Numbered from the stretch's first letter, positions 36,322-46,024 are shown. The stretch: DNA of 64,000 nt from an uncultured Clostridia bacterium (GCA_934120645.1 CAKOUO010000001.1:1-64000); one strand, 5' to 3'. Made by a program: numbers and translations. Notes: generated by a model from the sequence alone, not told the origin.

Positions 36322-36615
36322 ATGGAAGAATGTAAACACAAAAAAACTGTTAGAGGAGAAGACGAAAAAAAGCTTATTATGAATAGATTAAGTAGAATAG
36401 AAGGACAATTAGCAGGAATAAAAAGAATGGTACAAAAAGATGTCTATTGTAATGATGTTTTAATACAATTGTCTGCTGCTCAAAATTCATTAAAAAGTTT
36501 ATCAAATCATATTTTAGAAAAACATTTATATACTTGTGTATCAGAAGATATAGAAAAGGGAAATATAGAAGTAATAGATGAGTTAATAGGATTATTTAAA
36601 AAATTTAATAAATAA
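36322..36615 (+). CDS. csoR: Copper-sensing repressor CsoR
   Basis: 97 residues, all helical, DUF156 family. NRLSRIEGQLAGIKRMV (about 22-38) is the family signature. The Cu(I) ligands are visible: Cys43 in VYCNDVL, then His68 in SNHILEKH and Cys77 or the nearby YTC. The C-H-C set marks a copper rather than formaldehyde or nickel sensor. Ribosome binding site GGAGGT. It heads the csoR-copZ-copA operon and has a palindromic operator upstream. Confidence 0.93.
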   Translation: MEECKHKKTVRGEDEKKLIMNRLSRIEGQLAGIKRMVQKDVYCNDVLIQLSAAQNSLKSLSNHILEKHLYTCVSEDIEKGNIEVIDELIGLFKKFNK

Positions 36616-36639
36616 TAAAATTAAAGGGAGGAAAAGAAA

Positions 36640-36846
36640 ATGAAAGAAGTAAATTTAAAAATAGAAGGAATGCATTGTGCAGGATGTTCAACAAGATTAG
36701 AGAAAGTATTAAATAATTTAGAAGGTGTAGAAAAGGCAGAAGTAAGTTTGGAAGAAAAACAAGCAATAATTAAATATGACGAAACAAAAATCAATATAGA
36801 AAATATAAAAGAAGCTATTGATGATGCAGGTTTCAAAGGAGAATAA
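36640..36846 (+). CDS. copZ: Copper chaperone CopZ
   Basis: 68 residues, one heavy-metal-associated domain. The metal site is GMHCAGCSTRLE (Cys13 and Cys16), with the beta-alpha-beta pattern LEGVEKAEVSLEEKQAIIKYD. It carries Cu(I) to the CopA ATPase encoded 43 bases downstream. GGGAGG site 10 bases before the ATG. Confidence 0.93.
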   Translation: MKEVNLKIEGMHCAGCSTRLEKVLNNLEGVEKAEVSLEEKQAIIKYDETKINIENIKEAIDDAGFKGE

Positions 36847-36888
36847 AGTCGTTTTTGATTTATTACTCAAGAAGGGAAAATATAAAAT

Positions 36889-39087
36889 ATGAAAAAAGTA
36901 TTATTAAAAATAGATGGAATGACTTGTAGTGCTTGCTCATCAGGACTAGAAAAATATTTAAACAAACAAGATGGAATAAAACAAGCAACAGTAAATCTAA
37001 TTATGAATAATGCAAACATAGAATATGATGACAAAAAATTAAATTTAGAACAAGTTGAAAAATTTATAGAAAAAGCAGGTTTTACAAGTTTAGGAATAGA
37101 CAATTTTAAAAAAGAAGAAAAGAAAAAGACAAACGAAAAATATAAACTAATTGCAATTACAATAATATCAATATTTGTATTATATATTTCAATGTCACAT
37201 ATGGTAGGCTTACCAGTAATTCCACTTTTAAATATGATGACATATCCAATAAATTATGCAATTTCATTGTTCATTTTAACAACAATAGTATTGATTTTAG
37301 GAAAAGACATAATAAAAAATGGATATAAAAACTTAATACACAAAACACCTAATATGGATACATTAGTAATGATAGGAGTTTTGGCAAGCTATGTTTACAG
37401 TATATATGGAACAATTCAAATTTTAAAAGGACATGCAATGCATGTTGAGAACTTATATTATGAATCTGCTGCAATAGTTATATTTTTTATAGAAATAGGA
37501 AGATATGTAGAAAATAAAAATAAAGATAAAACAAAAGAAGCATTGCAACAACTTATGAGTATAACTCCAAATAATGCAGTAATATTAAGAGATGGACAAG
37601 AAGTTACAGTAACATTAGATGAAATACAAAAAGGTGATATTGTAATATGTAAGCCAGGAGAAAAAATTGCAGTTGATGGAGAAGTAATAGAAGGAATAAC
37701 ACATATAAATGAATCATTCATAACAGGTGAAAGTGTACCAGTAAAAAGAGAAAAAGGTTCAAAAGTAATAGCTGGAAGTATAAATTATGAAGGAACAATA
37801 AAATACAAGGCTGAAAAAATTGGAAAAGAATCAACTGTTTCAGAAATTGTAAGATTAGTTACACAAGCTACAAGCACAAAAGCACCAATAGCCAAAATAG
37901 CGGACAAAATAAGTGGATACTTTGTACCAGTTGTTTTAGTAATTGCAGTTATAACATTTATTTTATGGCTTATAATTTCAAAAAATGTAGCAACTGCAAT
38001 AAATATATTTGTAAGTATATTAGTTGTTGCATGCCCATGTAGTTTAGGATTAGCAACACCACTTGCAATAGTTATAGCATCAGGAAATGCTAGTAAAAAA
38101 GGAATATTAGTAAAAACAAGTGAAACATTAGAAAATGCACATAAAGTAAAAACAATTTGTTTTGATAAAACAGGAACATTAACAAAAGGTGAATTAAGCA
38201 TTTCAAAAATATATAATTATAGTAACATTGAAGAAAAAGAAATATTAAAAAAAGTTGCAAGTATAGAAAATAAATCTGAACATCCAATAGCAAGAGCAAT
38301 AGTAAAAAAAGCACAAGAAGAAAAAATTGAATTAGATGAAATAAAGGAATTTAAAGCACTACCTGGTTTTGGAGTAGAAGGAATAACACAAAATGGAGAT
38401 AAATATATAATTGGAAATAAAAAATTAATGACAAAAAACAACATCAAAATAAGTAATGAACAAAATGAAAAAGACTTGGTAAATCAAGGAAACAGTATTT
38501 TATTTGTTAGCCTAAATAATGAATTAATAGCATTAATTGGAGTAAAAGATATCCTAAAAGAAAATGTTATAGATGTAATACAAAAATTAAAGCATAGAAA
38601 CATTGATATTGTAATGTTAACAGGGGACAATGAAAAAACAGCAGAAATAATTGCAAAAGAAATTGGAATTGATAAAGTTATTTCAAATGTTACACCAAAA
38701 GAAAAATCCGAACAAATAAAAAAATTAAAAGAAAATGGACTTGTAATGATGTGTGGTGATGGAATAAATGACAGTGTAAGCCTTGTAACATCTGATATTG
38801 GTGTATCAGTTTCAAGTGGTACAGATATTGCAATGGATTCTTCACAAGTAGTTCTTATGAATGACAATTTGGAAAGAATTGATGATTTAATTGAAATTAG
38901 TAGGAAAACTATACGAAATATAAAACAAAATTTATTCTGGGCATTTTTCTATAATATTTGTATGATTCCAATTGCCTGTGGTATTTTACAACCATTAGGA
39001 ATTACAATGAATCCAATGATTGCAGCTTTTGCAATGACAATTAGTAGTTTAACAGTTGTGTTAAATGCTTTAAGATTAAAAAAATAA
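36889..39087 (+). CDS. copA: Copper-translocating P1B-type ATPase CopA
   Basis: 732 residues. One N-terminal HMA domain (GMTCSACSSGLE), then membrane helices, the actuator loop TGES (near 280), the channel motif CPCSLG near residue 384, the phosphorylation site DKTGTLT near 426, the SEHPIARAI nucleotide-binding motif near 464, and GDGINDS near 620. CPC with SEHP identifies Cu(I) efflux. A bidirectional hairpin terminator follows and ends the copper operon. Confidence 0.96.
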   Translation: MKKVLLKIDGMTCSACSSGLEKYLNKQDGIKQATVNLIMNNANIEYDDKKLNLEQVEKFIEKAGFTSLGIDNFKKEEKKKTNEKYKLIAITIISIFVLYISMSHMVGLPVIPLLNMMTYPINYAISLFILTTIVLILGKDIIKNGYKNLIHKTPNMDTLVMIGVLASYVYSIYGTIQILKGHAMHVENLYYESAAIVIFFIEIGRYVENKNKDKTKEALQQLMSITPNNAVILRDGQEVTVTLDEIQKGDIVICKPGEKIAVDGEVIEGITHINESFITGESVPVKREKGSKVIAGSINYEGTIKYKAEKIGKESTVSEIVRLVTQATSTKAPIAKIADKISGYFVPVVLVIAVITFILWLIISKNVATAINIFVSILVVACPCSLGLATPLAIVIASGNASKKGILVKTSETLENAHKVKTICFDKTGTLTKGELSISKIYNYSNIEEKEILKKVASIENKSEHPIARAIVKKAQEEKIELDEIKEFKALPGFGVEGITQNGDKYIIGNKKLMTKNNIKISNEQNEKDLVNQGNSILFVSLNNELIALIGVKDILKENVIDVIQKLKHRNIDIVMLTGDNEKTAEIIAKEIGIDKVISNVTPKEKSEQIKKLKENGLVMMCGDGINDSVSLVTSDIGVSVSSGTDIAMDSSQVVLMNDNLERIDDLIEISRKTIRNIKQNLFWAFFYNICMIPIACGILQPLGITMNPMIAAFAMTISSLTVVLNALRLKK

Positions 39088-39091
39088 TTTT

Positions 39092-39136
39092 AAAAATACT
39101 ATATAGTTTAATCGTGAACTATATAGTATTTTTTTA
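39092..39136 (+). terminator. Terminator of the copper operon
   Basis: A perfect 17-bp stem AAAAATACTATATAGTT with AACTATATAGTATTTTT, 8-base loop TAATCGTG, T-run after. Confidence 0.85.
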
Positions 39137-39213
39137 TAATAAAAAAGTTATGAAATAGAATAAAATTAAGCTACAATGGAAAAATAAGATAAGTATAAAT
39201 TTAGGAGAATAAA

Positions 39214-41833
39214 GTGAAACAGAAAATAACAGAGAAAAGTAAAGAGATTGAAATAAAATTAAAACAATATAGTAAAATGAATAAAGAAAGATTATTTACT
39301 GAATATAAAACATCAGATAAAGGATTAAGCATTATAGACATAGAAGAAAAAATAGAAGAGTATGGTAATAATATAATAGAGTTTAAAAATAAAAATACAG
39401 CATTATATAGATTAAAAGAAGCTTTTATAAATCCATTTAATATTGTTCTTATTATAGTAGCAATTGTAACATTTATTACAGATGTTGTTTTAGCAACAAA
39501 AAAAGATTATGCTACTTTTATTATAATTATAAGTACAGTTATAATATCAGCGGTAATCTCTTTTTTTCAACAAACAAAATCAGATAAAGCTGCTCAAAAA
39601 CTTAAAAAAATGATTTCTAATAAAATTGATGTTATACGAGATGGAAAACAGACAATAGTAGATGTCCAAAATATTGTGCCTGGTGATATAATAAAACTAT
39701 CATCAGGAGACATGATTCCTGGAGATGTGAGATTTTTAGAAACAAAAGATTTATTTATTGATCAAGCATCATTAACAGGTGAATCTAATCCAGTAGAAAA
39801 ATTTTCGGAAAACAAAAATGAAAATGATGATATAACAGATTTAGCTAATATTGGTTTTATGGGAACAAATGTAATAAGTGGATTTGCATTAGCTATTATT
39901 TTAGAAACAGGAAATAATACTTATTTTGGAAATATGGCTAGATCTTTATATAATGTAAGAGAAAAAAATACTTTTGAAAAGGATATAGATGAGGTAAGTA
40001 AATTACTTATAAAATTTATTATAGTAATGGTACCAATAATTTTAATTATAAATTTGTTAAATAAAGGTAAGCCAATTGAATCATTGATTTTTGCAATAAC
40101 AATAGCAGTAGGATTAACACCAGAAATGTTTCCTGTAATAATGACATCAACACTTGCAAAAGGTGCAATTGATATGTCTAAAGAAAAAACAATAGTAAAG
40201 AGATTAAGTGCAATACAAACTTTTGGAGAAATGAATGTTTTATGTACTGATAAAACAGGAACATTAACAGAAGATGAAATTATATTGGAAAAATATATAG
40301 ATTCTGAAGGAAAGGAAAATAAAAAAGTTCTTAAATATGCTTTCTTAAACAGCTATTTCCAAACAGGACTAAAAAACTTGATAGATGTAGCAATAATTTC
40401 AAGAGCCGAAAAGGAAAAACTTAATTTTTTAAAAGAAGAATATATAGTAGAAGATGAAATTCCATTTGATTTTGAAAGAAGAAGGATGAGTGTTATCTTA
40501 AAGGATACAAAAGAAAAAAGACTACTAATAACAAAAGGTGCTGTAGACGAAATTATATCAATATGTTCATATATAGATGTTAACGGAGAAATTTTAGAAT
40601 TTACTGAAAAATTAAAAGAAAAAGCATATGAAGTATATGATAAAAATAATAATGATGGCTTAAGAGTTTTAGCAATTGCACAAAAAAATAATATAGAAGA
40701 AATACAAAACTTTAGTATACAAGATGAAAAAAATATGGTTTTAATAGGATTTGTGGGATTTTTAGATCCACCAAAAGAAAGTGCAAAGCAAGCTATATCA
40801 GCATTATATAAACATGGAATTAATACAATAGTTCTAACAGGAGATAGTGAAGGTGTTGCACTAAATGTATGCAAAAAAGTAGGAATTCCAGTTCAAAATA
40901 GTTTAACAGGTAAAGAAATTGAAAATATGACAGATGAAGAATTAAAAAAAGAAGCAATAAATTGCCATTTATATTCAAAATTATCCCCATTACAAAAACA
41001 AAGAGTAGTTAAAGTATATCAGAAAATGGGAAATATAGTTGGATATATGGGAGATGGAATAAATGATAGTCCAGCACTAAAACAATCAAATGTTGGAATT
41101 TCAGTAGATACAGCAGTTGACATAGCAAAAGAAACAGCAGATATTATTTTATTGGAAAAAGATTTAAATGTTTTGGAAACAGGAGTAATTAAACGGACGA
41201 AAAACATTTATTAATATTTTAAAATATATAAAAATGGCTACAAGTGGTAATTTTGGTAATATGTTATCAGTCATAATAGCAAGTATATTTTTACCATTTT
41301 TGCCAATGTTACCAATTCATATATTAATTCAAAATTTGTTAAATGATTTTGCACAAATAGGAATGCCATTTGATAATGTAGACCAAGAATATATAGAAAA
41401 ACCGAAAAAATGGAATACATTAGGAATAAGAAGATATATGTTTGTATTTGGAATTATAAGTTCAATACTAGATATATTATGTTTTTTAGTATTGTGGTAT
41501 ATTATGAAATTTAACACAATTGAAAAAGCAGTGCTATTTCAAACTGGATGGTTTGCATTTGGAATAATTTCACAAACACTAATTATTCATATGATGAGAA
41601 CAACAAAAATACCATTTATAACCAGTAAATCATCTAAACAATTATTAATTTCAACATTAGCAGTAACAATTTTAACAATAATAATTTCTTTTACAGATAT
41701 TGCAATTGTATTTGATTTAAGTAAGTTACCATCATCATATGGAATTGCAATAGTTGCACTTATGATTATTTATATTATGATAATACAAGTTTATAAAAAG
41801 ATTTATTTAAAAGAAAATAAAGAATGGTTATAA
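39214..41833 (+). CDS. MgtA-type cation P-ATPase, read through an in-frame CGG (+1) site
   Basis: Joined reading gives 872 residues, normal for type 3 / MgtA P-ATPases. The start is GTG 39214 with TAGGAG. Motifs: TGESNPVEK (actuator), GLTPEMFPVIMTSTLA (membrane helix 4, MgtA-like), DKTGTLTEDE (phosphorylation), GDGINDSPALK. The zero frame stops at 41214 after VIKRTKNIY. From CGG 41194 the +1 frame gives GRKTFINILKYIKMATSGNFGNM, exactly the next conserved helix, and runs to 41833 with the last membrane helices. Likely Mg2+ uptake. Without a shift the pump lacks its C-terminal helices. Confidence 0.87.
41194..41197 (+). other. In-frame CGG-A, candidate +1 frameshift site 6 (MgtA-type ATPase)
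   Basis: Zero frame: GTA ATT AAA CGG ACG AAA. Skipping C41194 gives GTA ATT AAA GGA CGA AAA ACA, VIKGRKT, matching the conserved VIEGRKTF of P-type ATPases with Gly at the CGGA position. Confidence 0.65.
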
Positions 41834-41867
41834 AATAATTGCTAAACTATAAAAAATAATGTATAGT

Positions 41868-41910
41868 AAGATTTATTTGTAAATATAACATACAAATAAG
41901 TCTTTTTTTT
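41868..41910 (+). terminator. Terminator after the MgtA-type ATPase gene
   Basis: AAGATTTATTTGTA (41868-41881) pairs with TACAAATAAGTCTT (41891-41904) apart from one wobble or mismatch, followed by eight T. Confidence 0.8.
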
Positions 41911-41968
41911 ATACAAATTATAATATAATTAAATTAAATTAAATAAATATTTTAGGGAGATGGAAAAA

Positions 41969-42535
41969 ATGGGAATAGTTGAAATAATATTATTAAGTAT
42001 TGGATTAGGAATGGATGCTTTTGCAGTAGCAGTATGCAAAGGAATATCAATGAAAAAAATGAACTGGAAAAAAGCTTGTATAATAGGATTATATTTTGGT
42101 GGATTTCAAGCATTAATGCCAGTTTTAGGGTACTTTTTAGGAGAAACATTTGAAAATGTAATAACAAATATAGACCACTGGATAGCCTTTATATTATTAG
42201 GAATTATAGGTGGAAATATGATAAAAGATTCTTTTAGTAAAGAATGTGATAATTTTGATGATGATGTAAGTTTTAAAACGATGATTATTTTAGCTATTGC
42301 AACAAGTATAGATGCATTGGCAGTGGGAATTACATTTGCTTTTCTAAAGGTAAATCTAGTGTTAGCAATTAGTGTTATAGGAATTATTACATTTATCTTA
42401 TCTTTAATAGGCACTAAAGTAGGAAATAGATTTGGAAATAAATATGAAAAAAAAGCAGAAATTGTTGGAGGAATTATTTTAGTTTTATTAGGTATAAAAA
42501 TATTATTAGAACATTTAAATATAATAAATTTTTAA
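41969..42535 (+). CDS. mntP: Manganese efflux pump MntP
   Basis: 188 residues, six membrane helices. The start ATG 41969 is 9 bases after AGGGAG; the ATG at 41960 abuts it. Paired family motifs are GLGMDAFAVAVCKG (about 12-25) and IATSIDALAVGITFAF (about 109-124), each with a functional Asp. It exports Mn2+. In many bacteria a yybP-ykoY riboswitch controls it, but none is visible in the 130 bases upstream here. Confidence 0.93.
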   Translation: MGIVEIILLSIGLGMDAFAVAVCKGISMKKMNWKKACIIGLYFGGFQALMPVLGYFLGETFENVITNIDHWIAFILLGIIGGNMIKDSFSKECDNFDDDVSFKTMIILAIATSIDALAVGITFAFLKVNLVLAISVIGIITFILSLIGTKVGNRFGNKYEKKAEIVGGIILVLLGIKILLEHLNIINF

Positions 42536-42610
42536 TTTAAACTTCTATACAAAAATAATAAAGTAGGTTATAATTATATTGTATAAAAAGTAGAAGGGAA
42601 TACTAGTAAA

Positions 42611-43699
42611 ATGAATAAAAAAATATGGAAAATAATATTTGTTATTTTAGTAGTTTTAGCAATTATATTTGCAATATCTTATATTATTAAAACGAAAAAA
42701 AATAGCCAAAAAAGTAATACAAATTTAGAAAACAACATGAATGTTGTATTGTCTTTAGAAGACGAAATAACTGATAATACAGCTTGGTGTGGAACATTTA
42801 ATTTAATATGGAATGATTTAAAAAATGATTTGGCAAAACAAGATATTATATTTACACCCCAATTAGAAGTTGTTAAAAATTTGAATAAAGGAACATTTAA
42901 TACTTCTTATTTATCTGAAGACAGTTATTACAAAACATATGGAGTACCAACACTAAAATTAAAAGAAGAAATTGAAAAGGCAATAAAAGAAAAGTTTAAT
43001 GAAACAAGTGATATATTAGATGATTTTAGTTGGGATAATACAGATTCTAAAAATTATTTTTTATATACTATGTTAAAAAAAGAATTTGAATTTCCAAAAG
43101 TATTTACAAAACTAGAAGATGGAACATTTGGAAAATATGAAAAAAATGTAAAATATTTCGGAATAAATAGTTCAACAGATAGACAAGTTAGAAATCAAGT
43201 TGAAGTATTGTATTATAATTCAAAAGAAGATTTTGCAATTAAATTAATTACTAATTCTAATGATGAAGTGATTATTTCAAGAGGAAATAATAAAAATACA
43301 TTTTTAGAAATATATAATGATATACAAGAAAATAACAAGAACTATAAAGGAAACAAAGAATTGGGCGAAAATGATAAAGTACAAATTCCAAATATAGATT
43401 TGAATTTAAAAAAGGAATTTGAAGAATTAGAAAACAAATCATTTTTATTTTCAAATGGAGATGAATATGAAATAGAAAAAACTTTGCAAACAATAAAATT
43501 TTCTTTAGATGAAAAAGGTGGAAAAATAAAAAGTGAAGCTGGAATAATGACTAAAGGTATTTCTGCTATAAATCCTGATGAACCAAGAGAATTTTTAGTA
43601 GATGATACATTTTGCATATTTTTAAAAGAAAAAGATAAAGAATTACCATATTTTGCAGCTAAAGTTTCAGATATATCAAAAGTACAAAATAATGATTAA
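42611..43699 (+). CDS. Membrane-anchored extracellular protein, possibly serpin-like
   Basis: 362 residues with one N-terminal membrane helix (about 5-27). The rest is predicted outside the cell. I note TAWCGTFNLIWNDLKNDL after the anchor, GGKIKSEAGI near residue 310 and EPREFLVDDTFCIFLKE near 335. This last order (small-residue loop, then PRxFLVDDxFxIFL, then PYFAAKV) faintly recalls the reactive loop and final strands of serpins, but similarity is weak. It is also compatible with an unrelated clostridial surface family. Start ATG has AGAAGGG upstream. Confidence 0.6.
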   Translation: MNKKIWKIIFVILVVLAIIFAISYIIKTKKNSQKSNTNLENNMNVVLSLEDEITDNTAWCGTFNLIWNDLKNDLAKQDIIFTPQLEVVKNLNKGTFNTSYLSEDSYYKTYGVPTLKLKEEIEKAIKEKFNETSDILDDFSWDNTDSKNYFLYTMLKKEFEFPKVFTKLEDGTFGKYEKNVKYFGINSSTDRQVRNQVEVLYYNSKEDFAIKLITNSNDEVIISRGNNKNTFLEIYNDIQENNKNYKGNKELGENDKVQIPNIDLNLKKEFEELENKSFLFSNGDEYEIEKTLQTIKFSLDEKGGKIKSEAGIMTKGISAINPDEPREFLVDDTFCIFLKEKDKELPYFAAKVSDISKVQNND

Positions 43700-43731
43700 C
43701 AATACTAAAAGAATGGAGTGAGAAAAATAAA

Positions 43732-44148
43732 ATGGAATATATTTTTGAAAGAAATATTAATTATTATGAAACAGATAAAATGGGAGTAGTACATCATTCA
43801 AATTACATAAGATTTTTAGAAGAAGCAAGATGTGAATGGCTAAAATATATTGGACTACCATTTGAAACATTAGAAGAAAATGGAATTACAATACCTGTTT
43901 TAGGAGTTAATTGTACTTATAAATATCATGTTACTTTTGGAGATACAATACTTATTAAATTAAAAGTAAAGGATTATACAGGTGTAAGAATGACCGTTGA
44001 ATATGAAATATTAAATAAAAAAACAGGTAAAGTAGCTCTTATAGGAGAAACAAAGCATTGTTTTACAGATAAAAATTTAAAACCAGTAAATTTAAAAAAA
44101 TATAAAAAAGAATTTAGTGAAAAATTTGAAACTTTACTAAATAATTAA
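43732..44148 (+). CDS. Acyl-CoA thioesterase, YbgC/FadM-type hot-dog fold
   Basis: 138 residues. YYETDKMGVVHHSNYIRFLEEAR at about 11-33 is the 4-hydroxybenzoyl-CoA thioesterase motif with the catalytic Asp (TDKMG). The single hot-dog domain then follows with GDTILIKLKVKDY. It hydrolyses an acyl-CoA or acyl-ACP thioester; the substrate is unknown. GGAG lies upstream, spaced about 14 bases from the ATG, somewhat long. Confidence 0.88.
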   Translation: MEYIFERNINYYETDKMGVVHHSNYIRFLEEARCEWLKYIGLPFETLEENGITIPVLGVNCTYKYHVTFGDTILIKLKVKDYTGVRMTVEYEILNKKTGKVALIGETKHCFTDKNLKPVNLKKYKKEFSEKFETLLNN

Positions 44149-44162
44149 AAGAAAGGGATTAT

Positions 44163-44754
44163 ATGAAAAAGGGGATATTTATAATTTTAATCATTATTAT
44201 TATAATATTAAGTATATGGTGTTTGATTACTAAGAAATCAAGACGAAATACAGAATTAAATACAGAAATAGAAGAAACAAATAATATATTAAATTTGGAA
44301 AATGGTAATAACAGATTTGATAAAAAATTTCGGTAGTTACGAATTACCAGAAAATTGGGTAGAAAGTAAAGAACATTCTACAACAAATAAATTTTTTTAT
44401 GTAAAAAATGGAAATGAACAAGAAAAACAACCAAATAATATTTCTATAAATTCTGGAACGAATAGATATGCTAAAACAGAGCATGAAAAATTTAAAACTG
44501 CAATATTAAAACAATTATCAGTGCAGATTGCAGGAGATGATGGAATAGAATTAAATGCAAGTGGAACAACATCAAGTAATGGTGATATTATTTATACATT
44601 TATTATTAAAGAATCAAAAAACAATATTATAACCAAACAATATTATATAGTGGGCGATTATAAATATATTTTAATTCAAGAAACAACATTTAGTGAACCA
44701 GATGAAACTGATGAAGCAACAAAATGTATGGTTGATAGTTTTAAATGGAATTAA
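44163..44754 (+). CDS. Small membrane-anchored extracellular protein, read through CGG TAG by a +1 shift
   Basis: Joined reading gives 196 residues. The start ATG 44163 follows AAAGGG. A membrane helix (GIFIILIIIIIILSIWCLI) is followed by a Thr/Asn/Glu linker, then CGG at 44331 with TAG directly after it in the zero frame. In +1 the protein continues GSYELPENWVESKEH and a small beta-rich domain to 44754, which alone would have neither signal peptide nor a good ribosome binding site. The domain resembles short clostridial lipoprotein-like domains (ELPENW) but I cannot name it. Confidence 0.72.
44331..44334 (+). other. In-frame CGG-T followed by TAG, candidate +1 frameshift site 7
   Basis: Zero frame: AAA TTT CGG TAG. 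Skipping C44331 gives GGT AGT TAC GAA, rejoining the anchor with its extracellular domain. The layout, a poorly read codon next to a stop, recalls known +1 shift sites such as that of prfB. Confidence 0.6.
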
Positions 44755-44783
44755 TTGGGACGGACCAATATGGAGGAGAAAAA

Positions 44784-45323
44784 ATGACATATAAAAGCAC
44801 ATACAAAACGCCAGATGGATTTACAAATATATATATGAATAGTGACGGAGAATATTTAACAGGGCTATGGTTTGAAGGTTCGAGAGACAGTACAAAACAC
44901 ACAGTAGACTGTGAAGAAAAAGAATTACCAATATTTAAAGAAACATCAAGATGGCTAGATATATATTTTTCTGGCAAAAACCCAAATTTTATACCAAAAT
45001 ATAAAATAAATAATTTAACACCATTTAGAAAAGAAGTAATAGATATAATGAATAAAATTCGATATGGAAAAGTTTTAACATATAATGATATTGCAGAAAT
45101 TATAGCCAAACATAGAAAAATGGATAAAATGTCAGCACAAGCGGTTGGTGGAGCAGTTGGATGGAATCCAATTTGTATAATTATTCCTTGCCACAGAGTT
45201 GTAGGAACAAATGGATCTCTTACTGGATATGGTGGTGGAATAAACAATAAAGTCTCACTATTAAAACTAGAAGGTAATAATATGGATAAATATTTTGTAC
45301 CTAAAAAAGGAACAGCAATATAA
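44784..45323 (+). CDS. ogt: Methylated-DNA-protein-cysteine methyltransferase
   Basis: 179 residues from ATG 44784 (GGAGGAG upstream; the open frame from 44745 lacks a site). The active site IIPCHRVVGTNGSLTGYGGG lies at about 134-153 with the acceptor Cys. The DNA-binding helix part is TPFRKEVIDIMNKIRYGKVLTYNDIA, and AQAVGGAVGWNPI precedes the active site. It repairs O6-alkylguanine by suicide transfer. The N-terminal domain is the short Ogt type. Confidence 0.94.
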   Translation: MTYKSTYKTPDGFTNIYMNSDGEYLTGLWFEGSRDSTKHTVDCEEKELPIFKETSRWLDIYFSGKNPNFIPKYKINNLTPFRKEVIDIMNKIRYGKVLTYNDIAEIIAKHRKMDKMSAQAVGGAVGWNPICIIIPCHRVVGTNGSLTGYGGGINNKVSLLKLEGNNMDKYFVPKKGTAI

Positions 45324-45345
45324 AATATCAAAGGAGAATATGTAA

Positions 45346-45984
45346 ATGGGTTATAATAAAGATAAAATAGTAATTTTTGATTGGGGTGGAATAATAGAAA
45401 GTCACAGAAAAGGTGAATATAATGTAGATGTAGCAGTAGAAAATTTAATAAAACATTTTAAACCAAAAGAGAAGCAAAATATTGTTGAAAGATATTATAA
45501 CAGATCAATAGATATAGGAATAAAAGACGCAAGGGATATAAAGAAAGATAAATGGTTTGAACAGATAAAAGAAGAATTTGATTTAAAATGTTCTCCAAAA
45601 GAATTTTATGATTATTACAGTAAAGAATTTGATAATATTGAATATTACAAAGAGGTTGTAGAATATGCACATAGTTTGAAAGAAAAATGTAAAATAGGAA
45701 TTTTATCAAATTTAAGTTATCTAGATAAACAAAGACTAGATAAGCAAGTTAATCTTAAACAATTTGATTATGTATGGCTTTCTTTTGATTTAAAATGCAG
45801 AAAACCAGATGAAAAAATATATAGAATTGTTGAAGAAGATTGTAAAATAAACCCAGAAGATATACTGTTTATAGATGACTGTAAGGAAAATATTGAGACT
45901 GCTAAAAAATTAGGATGGAATACTTGTAATGCTTATGGATATGAATTAGATAAAATAAAAGAAAAAGTTGAGAAATTTTTATAA
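45346..45984 (+). CDS. HAD-superfamily hydrolase (YihX-like)
   Basis: 212 residues. Motif I VIFDWGGIIES (nucleophile Asp about 12), motif II ILSNLS (about 122), motif III Lys in CRKPDEKIY (about 148) and motif IV ILFIDDCKENI (about 170). The FDxGG start and four-helix cap fit the YihX / epoxide-hydrolase-like HAD group, typically sugar phosphatases. The substrate is unknown. A terminator follows. Confidence 0.85.
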   Translation: MGYNKDKIVIFDWGGIIESHRKGEYNVDVAVENLIKHFKPKEKQNIVERYYNRSIDIGIKDARDIKKDKWFEQIKEEFDLKCSPKEFYDYYSKEFDNIEYYKEVVEYAHSLKEKCKIGILSNLSYLDKQRLDKQVNLKQFDYVWLSFDLKCRKPDEKIYRIVEEDCKINPEDILFIDDCKENIETAKKLGWNTCNAYGYELDKIKEKVEKFL

Positions 45985-45985
45985 A

Positions 45986-46024
45986 AGAGCTCTACTATCT
46001 TTAAAAAGATGGTAGAGTTTTTTT
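45986..46024 (+). terminator. Terminator after the HAD gene
   Basis: CTCTACTATCTTT pairs with AAAGATGGTAGAG with one wobble, followed by seven T. Confidence 0.8.

Noticed and set aside
28329..41833. recG and the MgtA-type ATPase as ordinary pseudogenes
   Set aside because: No other stop or frame damage is seen over several kilobases, and every break is at an in-frame CGG, so simple decay does not explain the pattern.
41834..41968. yybP-ykoY manganese riboswitch before mntP
   Set aside because: The region holds only the preceding terminator and AT-rich sequence; the conserved core is absent.
7256..44334. P-site tRNA re-pairing (slippery-codon) as the shift mechanism
   Set aside because: The codons before CGG (GGC, GGC, GGA, AGA, GCT, AAA, TTT) mostly cannot re-pair one base downstream, so the common element is the CGG itself.
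44752..44770. GGGACGGACC between the frameshifted anchor gene and ogt as another REP element or CGG site
   Set aside because: It lacks the GACGTTT core and is non-coding with respect to the chosen starts, so it supports neither idea.
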